The notes beneath the pieces were generated by a model. It saw only the letters and a list, made by a program, of their open reading frames with translations, was not told where the DNA came from and ran no database searches. Positions 59,221 through 64,000 of a stretch of DNA of 64,000 bases are shown here, piece by piece. Origin of the DNA: UBA7672 sp965229115. GTDB lineage: Bacteria; Pseudomonadota; Alphaproteobacteria; Caulobacterales; Hyphomonadaceae. The position numbers were made by a program, and so were the translations under genes. The stretch spans positions 4,030,001-4,094,000 of the forward strand of contig CBDDIR010000003.1 in assembly GCA_965229115.1 (NCBI GenBank), in the 5' to 3' direction. Numbering within the stretch: the first letter of the stretch is position 1; each line of letters opens with the position of its first letter.

Positions 59221-60327
59221 ATGTTTGTTTACGCCGACGAGAGTGGGCATACGGGTCGCTATATTTTCAACGCACCCTCTCGTTATCGAGTGGGCGCGCT
59301 TTTGTCGGTTCAAGATATCGAAGAGGGAGTTCGAGCCGTCATTGAGCCAAGCAACATCGCGGCCGGTCGCAATCGTCTCCACGCGAACGAGCTTGGGCCG
59401 CACGCTGCCGCTGCCTTGGCACCGTCTATTCTTGACGCGTTGGACGCCGCTGGAACATGGACGTTCTTTTTCGAAGAGATGGAGAAGGACTACATCGCGA
59501 CCACGAAGTTCGTCGACACCATTTTTGACTCGGGCGAAAATCAAGCTGTCCCAGCGATGTGGTACAACGTTCGAGGTTTTCGCCATGTGCTTTGTTTGGC
59601 GATGGACGAGGCAATGGGGGATCGTCATCGACGCGCTTTCTGGAGCGCATATCTCGATGATGACATTGAAGCGATCGGTGAAGTGGTGCGAAAGGTTGGC
59701 CACTTCATTCGCATGAGGCATCCAGACCGGCGGCTGCGTGAGATAGTTCGTGACGCCTTTGACTATGTCCTCCGCCACCCTTCCGACTTCACCTTGTCAG
59801 CCTCGCGCGGTCGGCGCGCATACCAAGGTCACACTCCCAACATTATTGGGTTCATCGGAATTTTTGACGCGATCCACGAGTTCGTCGATCGAACTGGTTC
59901 CAGGCCGATTGGATTTGTTCACGACCAACAAAGCGAGTTCGGCCCGACAATGCGTGAATGGGCAGAAGTGTTTGGCCGGATCAGGCGTCACGAACGTCGG
60001 GGTATCGCTGAGGTTGATCTCGCAGACTATGACTTGCCAAGATTATCCTTGCCGTCTTCTGCCGATGTTTTCGGACTTCAGGCGGTAGACCTGCTGCTCT
60101 GGATAATGACTAGAAACGATGAGGTCCTTCAGCCCGTTCAGACGAGGCTGGAAAGCAATGTTCGCACCTTCGGGATTACCCGAGAGACCTCCGCGCACAT
60201 GGTGTATGAATTCAATATGCAGAACTCGCGTCCGCTAACTGCACTTGAGGAAGCGATGGCGCGCGAGCGTCGGGACGCATGGGAAGCAGACCGTCAGACC
60301 CGCATCGCAGAACGCCGCCGGACGTAG
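59221..60327 (+). CDS. DUF3800 family protein
   Basis: A 368-residue protein: MFVYADESGHTG at the start, GFVHDQQSEFG in the middle and SADVFGLQAVDLLLWIMTRNDE near the end, the three acidic clusters of DUF3800, a family often compared with RNase H folds and often linked to mobile elements and defence. The ATG at 59221 is preferred over GTG 59209. It converges with the HNH gene and looks less GC-rich than the relaxase. Confidence 0.85.
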   Translation: MFVYADESGHTGRYIFNAPSRYRVGALLSVQDIEEGVRAVIEPSNIAAGRNRLHANELGPHAAAALAPSILDALDAAGTWTFFFEEMEKDYIATTKFVDTIFDSGENQAVPAMWYNVRGFRHVLCLAMDEAMGDRHRRAFWSAYLDDDIEAIGEVVRKVGHFIRMRHPDRRLREIVRDAFDYVLRHPSDFTLSASRGRRAYQGHTPNIIGFIGIFDAIHEFVDRTGSRPIGFVHDQQSEFGPTMREWAEVFGRIRRHERRGIAEVDLADYDLPRLSLPSSADVFGLQAVDLLLWIMTRNDEVLQPVQTRLESNVRTFGITRETSAHMVYEFNMQNSRPLTALEEAMARERRDAWEADRQTRIAERRRT

Positions 60328-60386
60328 GGCAGGCCACACAAGTCAGTCCTGGTCAGCTGACGGGGCTTCGGAAGAACGCCGGTTGA

Positions 60387-61337
60387 TCATTTTGCGGAGG
60401 TTGTTGTCGCCGCTTCGTAACTCATCACGACTGATGTCGTTTCACCACGCACAACGTCCCTACCGGTGAAATCCAGACGACCATATCGTGCCGACCCGTA
60501 ACGAGCGGGATCAGGCGACCCGAGAGCCGGATAAGGATGGATAGAATAGGGCTTGCCGTTCAGCGCAGCATCATGTTGTGCGGAGGGAAGCTGAACTTGG
60601 AAAACTTCGTTGCCGTAGCCGAGCACCAGATACGCGTAGGGGTAACCGACTACTCCGGATTTACGCCTCAGCATGCGCGCCGAGATGATGTCGTTCGGCA
60701 TTGGACCGGGCTGAAAAGCATAAAATACGGGAAGTTTGTCCGCAAAAACGCGGCTGTGATCCTTGTCGTTTACCCATGCCATCAAATCTACGAAGTTGCC
60801 GACTTCTTCATCGGGGAGAAGCGTTAGCCCGATCTTCGACAGAGCCTTCAACACTGCAACCGGAGTGTAAGCGTCCCGCTTCAAGGTGAATGTTATCTGC
60901 TTGAGATTTTCATCCAATTCAAAGACCGGTGACTCTTCGTACGACTTCACTTTGAACATGCCTTCCTGAAATTCGATACGCCAACCTGGTGTGTCGCCAC
61001 CTTTCTTCAATGTCGGGACGCCGGTCTTGCCTCTTATCCGCGAAAGCGTTCGGAGTGGCTTGGACCAGTTTCCTAGATCGTTCTCGATGCTTCTACCGAA
61101 CGCTCCGTTGCAGTCATCGCATTCGTAGGCGGTCTCTATGCTCTTATTTCCAAGAGCTTCCGGGATCGCATGGGCTACTTTGCGGAAGGTAGCGTCTGGT
61201 GGTGTTCCACCGCAGAATCGACACCGCCGGTTCTGCATATCCCCCAGGACAACCTTATCACGCGGAGTAAGACGCCAATCGCCTATGGTGTCATAGTGGC
61301 TATCGTAGAAGGCTAAGATCTCGGTTGGTGTCGCCAT
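60387..61337 (-). CDS. HNH endonuclease-domain protein
   Basis: A 316-residue protein. HNH core near residues 40-95: NRRCRFCGGTPPDATFRKVAHAIPEALGNKSIETAYECDDCNGAFGRSIENDLGNW, with two CxxC pairs and the AHAIPE motif of HNH_5-type nucleases. The remaining 220 residues have no named domain and may recognise DNA or RNA. The start at 61337 is chosen so the frame does not run into the excisionase region. It converges with the DUF3800 gene (60 bp apart) and may be functionally paired. Confidence 0.85.
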   Translation of the reverse strand: MATPTEILAFYDSHYDTIGDWRLTPRDKVVLGDMQNRRCRFCGGTPPDATFRKVAHAIPEALGNKSIETAYECDDCNGAFGRSIENDLGNWSKPLRTLSRIRGKTGVPTLKKGGDTPGWRIEFQEGMFKVKSYEESPVFELDENLKQITFTLKRDAYTPVAVLKALSKIGLTLLPDEEVGNFVDLMAWVNDKDHSRVFADKLPVFYAFQPGPMPNDIISARMLRRKSGVVGYPYAYLVLGYGNEVFQVQLPSAQHDAALNGKPYSIHPYPALGSPDPARYGSARYGRLDFTGRDVVRGETTSVVMSYEAATTTSAK

Positions 61338-61502
61338 AAGAGCACTATGGGCCGCCTGACCATGTTTCGCCAAGCTCAAGGCTTCTCGTATGGCGTGATC
61401 GCCGCACAGTGTATCCACGGTAAATACACTCAAGAATTGTCCGATGTGGAAAACGTGTTTGGCCGTGAAATTGTCCCCCCTGTTCATGTGCAGGGAACAG
61501 CG

Positions 61503-61889
61503 ATGTCGAGCATTACAATCCGTCCGCTGGATGACGAATGGTGGACCACCGCGATGGTCTGCTCGTACCTCAAACTGAAACGTCGCGCGTTGTGGGACAT
61601 CCGTCGCGATCCCGCCAAAGCGTTTCCTGCTGCAGTGAAGCCAGGCGGAAAGGTCAATCTCTTCCGTGCCGAAGATGTGCGGATCTGGGTGACCAAGCGC
61701 AGGCCCACGCAGCTGCCTCCGCCACAGCCGGCGCCAGAGTCAGCCATAATGGCACCGCCCAAGCCTCAGGTCGTCGCGGCGCCGACGCCTGAGGTTGTCC
61801 CGATCGCTGTGACGATCGCCCCGTCTAAGAAACCGGTTCAGCGGAAGAAACAAACGGCTTCGGACGAGCGCCAGCTCGGGCTCTTTTAG
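61503..61889 (+). CDS. Excisionase-like winged-helix DNA-binding protein
   Basis: A 128-residue protein. The AlpA/Xis-like HTH is at the start (DDEWWTTAMVCSYLKLKRRALWDIRRDPAKAFPAAVKPGGKVNLFRAEDVRIWVTKRR); the second half is Pro/Lys-rich and unstructured. The start at 61503 has AGGGAA upstream. It converges with the integrase and overlaps its 3' end by 65 bp, a common layout for the xis/int pair of an integrative element. Confidence 0.75.
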   Translation: MSSITIRPLDDEWWTTAMVCSYLKLKRRALWDIRRDPAKAFPAAVKPGGKVNLFRAEDVRIWVTKRRPTQLPPPQPAPESAIMAPPKPQVVAAPTPEVVPIAVTIAPSKKPVQRKKQTASDERQLGLF

Positions 61890-63120
61890 GCGGCGTGGCT
61901 TCGGCCGCATCTTTCCTACCGAGCAACTCGTTGGCCCAGAGCTGCAGGGCCGCGCGCTTCTCATCGATATAGCGGTAGCGATTGTAGACCGCTTTCACCC
62001 CGCCGATGCGGTGGCCCAGCACACGCTCAACGACAATCTCGTCCACCCCGAGGCGCGCCATGTGCGTGGCGGCTGTGCGGCGGAGATCGTGGATGGTCCA
62101 GCGGTCGATCTTGCGGCCGAGTTCGACCTCCGCCCCCTCCCGGATGCGCGTGAGCGCTTCGGGCGTCGCGGTCCATACGGGCCGTACGCCACCGTTCGAA
62201 CTGATCAGGTACGGACCCTTGGGCGGCTTCGGGATGGCTTCGAAGATCTTCATCGCCTCTGGGATCAGCGGGACGATCGTGGGATCGCCTGTTTTGTAAG
62301 AGTCACCAGGGATATCCAGACACGCGGTCGTCCTGTTCAGCCAGGACAGTTGCGCATGACCGATCTCGCGCAGCCGGGCACCCGTCAGCATCAGGAGGCA
62401 GATGAGCGAGCCGGACGGGAAGGGCTCCGCCTTGGCAGCTTTCCAGACCGCCCGTGCTTCCTCCACGCTGAGAACGCGCTCGCGGGGCTTGGATTTGACG
62501 GGAGAGCGGACACCGCTGACCGGGTTGAAGTCGACATATTCCCGTTCCATGGCCCAGTTGAAGAACACGGACATCCACTTCCGGGTATCCATTGTGGCTG
62601 TCTTGCTGGCCCGCTTTTTGAGCTCGTCGAGGTAGGTGATGATGTCCCGGCGGGTGACTTGCTTGGGTGCGTGGTCCCCGAATTTGGGAACAACGTAGTC
62701 GCGCATGATCCATTCTGCCTTGTCCGCGCTGCGCAGCCGCCCCCGGCAGTGATGCTCCAGGAACATTTCGGATAGCTCGGCGACCGTCCCCCGTTTGACG
62801 GTAGCGACGCTCTCCAGGCGCTCGATCGGGTTAATCCCGTTGTCGGCATCCGCCAGCATGTTCGCCGCCTGAGCGCGGGCCTTGAGCAGGGAGAGGGCGG
62901 GGTACTCGCCCAATGTGATCCGGTAGAACTTACGTCCCGCCAGCTTCTTGCCCCGCTCCGTGACGCCGCCACGCCCCTTCACGGTGTAGCGAAGCGTCCA
63001 TGTCGGGCGACCGCGGGGACCGACACGCAGGAGCAGTCCTGAAATTGTGCCGTCGTTGATTTCAGTCCGTTCGGCGGGCGGGTTGGAGTAGAGGGACTTC
63101 AGCTTTGCATCGGTCAGCAT
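61825..63120 (-). CDS. Tyrosine-type site-specific integrase (P4-like)
   Basis: A 431-residue integrase. N-terminal arm-binding domain (LTDAKLKSLYSNPPAERTEINDGTISGLLLRVGPRGRPTWTLRY ... ITLGEYPALSLLKARAQA) is typical of tRNA-targeting integrases; catalytic residues are seen in LTGARLREIG (Arg), WTIHDLRRTAATHMARLGV (His-x2-Arg), VERVLGHRIGGVKAVYNRYRY (His and Tyr). The start at 63120 is the last ATG giving a normal N-terminus. The att-like tRNA fragment lies 235 bp upstream, outside the gene. Confidence 0.95.
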   Translation of the reverse strand: MLTDAKLKSLYSNPPAERTEINDGTISGLLLRVGPRGRPTWTLRYTVKGRGGVTERGKKLAGRKFYRITLGEYPALSLLKARAQAANMLADADNGINPIERLESVATVKRGTVAELSEMFLEHHCRGRLRSADKAEWIMRDYVVPKFGDHAPKQVTRRDIITYLDELKKRASKTATMDTRKWMSVFFNWAMEREYVDFNPVSGVRSPVKSKPRERVLSVEEARAVWKAAKAEPFPSGSLICLLMLTGARLREIGHAQLSWLNRTTACLDIPGDSYKTGDPTIVPLIPEAMKIFEAIPKPPKGPYLISSNGGVRPVWTATPEALTRIREGAEVELGRKIDRWTIHDLRRTAATHMARLGVDEIVVERVLGHRIGGVKAVYNRYRYIDEKRAALQLWANELLGRKDAAEATPPKRARAGARPKPFVSSAEPVS

Positions 63121-63354
63121 TGGGGCACATCCGAGTTCTACAGGCGGTGTAGGAACGCGACACCAAAACGCGTTCAAGTCAGTGGTCTACAGGGGTGAAA
63201 TTGGGGCACACAATAGGGGTGCACCGACCAGAACCGATTAGAAAAACAAAAGACCGCATCTGCACGCAAAAGCCGATCCGAGATTTGCGGCACAAGGCTT
63301 ATGTACGAACGCATCGACACGCATCCGACTTTAGGCCAACTTACAGATCGCATT
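63121..63354. other. Integrase upstream region up to the att site
   Basis: No gene. It should hold the integrase promoter and arm sites. A word TGGGGCACA recurs near the integrase start (63120-63126) and at 63204-63212, which may be part of the regulatory or arm-site repeats. Confidence 0.4.
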
Positions 63355-63399
63355 TTGCCAAGGTCGGGGTCGGGCGTTCGAATCGCCTCGCCCGCTCCA
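63355..63399 (+). other. tRNA-Gly(GCC) 3' fragment, probable attR/attL core
   Basis: A 45-bp segment that reads as the 3' half of a tRNA-Gly: anticodon loop TTGCCAA, 3' anticodon strand GGTCG, five-base variable loop, T arm GGGCG-TTCGAAT-CGCCT, acceptor CGCCCGC, discriminator T and CCA at 63397-63399. The 5' half (which would start GCGGGCG) is absent upstream, so no intact tRNA is present. Fragments beginning in the anticodon loop are typical attachment sites of tyrosine integrases. Confidence 0.85.
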
Positions 63400-63521
63400 G
63401 TGGTTTTTCCACGACAACGAATGGTTTCGGCTCCGCTTCCCGCGGTGCTGCACCATTTCGTTTTGCGGGATCAGGCCGTTGCGCGTGACGCGGGCCGGGC
63501 GGCGGTCTATTTCGCTTGGTC

Positions 63522-64000
63522 ATGAAGGTTGTCGTTGCCGGGGCAGGGATAGGCGGGCTGTGCGCAGCCATCGCACTCACCAAAGTCGGATTCGAGGTCG
63601 AGGTTATCGAGCGGGCGCCGGCGCTGACGGAAGTTGGCGCGGGGATCCAGCTGTCGCCGAATGCGGTGAAGGGGCTTGCGGGCCTGGGCGTGGCGGAGGC
63701 CGTGTTGGCGGTGGCGTCGCAGCCGCTGACGCTGGAGATGCGGATCGGCAAGACGGGGGAGAAGGTGTTCTCCATTCCGATCGCGAAGGATGCGCGCAAG
63801 CGTTACGAGGCGCCGTACATCCATGTGCATCGGGCGGACCTGATCGAGATATTGAAACGCGCGGCGGAATTTGCCGGCGTGCAGCTGCGGATGAATGCGC
63901 GCGTGTCGGCGTATGTGCGCGAGGATACAGGGCTGAAGATCGGGCTCGATAACGGGACGATTGTTTCTGCCGATCTGTTGGTGGGTGCGGATGGATCGCG
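63522..64000 (+). CDS. FAD-dependent monooxygenase, 3' end outside window
   Basis: A gene open to the window end, about 159 residues visible. MKVVVAGAGIGGLCAAIALTKVGFEVEVIERA is the FAD-binding GxGxxG Rossmann motif, followed by LTEVGAGIQLSPNAVKGL and the second motif ending LLVGADGS, as in salicylate-hydroxylase-type flavin monooxygenases. Substrate unknown. It lies beyond the tRNA fragment and looks like ordinary chromosomal DNA flanking the island. Confidence 0.85.
   Translation, partial: MKVVVAGAGIGGLCAAIALTKVGFEVEVIERAPALTEVGAGIQLSPNAVKGLAGLGVAEAVLAVASQPLTLEMRIGKTGEKVFSIPIAKDARKRYEAPYIHVHRADLIEILKRAAEFAGVQLRMNARVSAYVREDTGLKIGLDNGTIVSADLLVGADGS

Noticed and set aside
63400..63420. Short hairpin GTGG-TTTTT-CCAC after the tRNA fragment
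   Set aside because: A 4-bp stem with the T-run in the loop is too weak to call a terminator, although it may be the old tRNA trailer.
1..64000. CRISPR arrays or rRNA genes
   Set aside because: No regularly spaced repeats of CRISPR type and no rRNA-like segments were seen; the only tRNA sequence is the partial tRNA-Gly at 63355-63399.

Overview
The window is about 64 kb of GC-rich DNA that looks like the right part of an integrated, probably mobilisable, metal-resistance island in an alphaproteobacterium. Alphaproteobacteria is an inference from gene style and composition; no rRNA or housekeeping marker fixes the genus. The right boundary is visible. A tyrosine integrase gene (61.8-63.1 kb) is followed by a 45-bp fragment identical in layout to the 3' half of a tRNA-Gly(GCC), from anticodon loop to CCA (63355-63399). 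After it comes an ordinary FAD-dependent monooxygenase gene, which I read as chromosomal flank. The left end lies outside the window.

Layout. (1) 1-9.6 kb: periplasmic copper/silver efflux cusCBA-cusF, a DUF411 protein, and copA (multicopper oxidase)-copB. (2) 9.6-14.2 kb: an NTF2-like secreted protein and a cnrYXH-like regulatory unit (membrane anti-sigma candidate, CnrX-like sensor, ECF sigma factor). The NTF2-sigma pair exists twice, each copy having lost the opposite half, with a nuclease-like gene and an SRPBCC gene between them. (3) 14.3-19 kb: copD, copC, a P1B-1 Cu(I) ATPase, divergent csoR with two tandem CsoR-type operators, and a DUF305 protein. (4) 19.6-38 kb: two complete CzcCBA-type (HME1) efflux systems, each preceded by a small secreted His-rich protein, with HupE/UreJ, a membrane anchor protein and an MFS transporter between them, then a CDF transporter and a P1B-4 ATPase. 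(5) 38-49.3 kb: accessory genes: SRPBCC protein, Fur/Zur regulator, two MerR regulators, a second CDF transporter with a perfect MerR dyad, a frameshifted SRAP/YedK gene, a HEPN-zinc-ribbon protein and several unknowns. (6) 50-63 kb: mobility module: ssb, ardC, mmyA-mmyB, an IS66 element with near-perfect target duplication, a relaxase with a candidate oriT, DUF3800 and HNH genes, excisionase and integrase.

How it works together: Cu(I) would be pumped from the cytosol by the CsoR-controlled ATPase, oxidised and bound by CopA/CopB/CopC/DUF411/CusF, and expelled by CusCBA. Zn/Co/Cd would be handled by the two CzcCBA pumps, two CDF proteins and the P1B-4 ATPase. The right-hand module supplies integration, probable mobilisation and anti-restriction. 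All functions are read from sequence similarity by eye; no database search was run.
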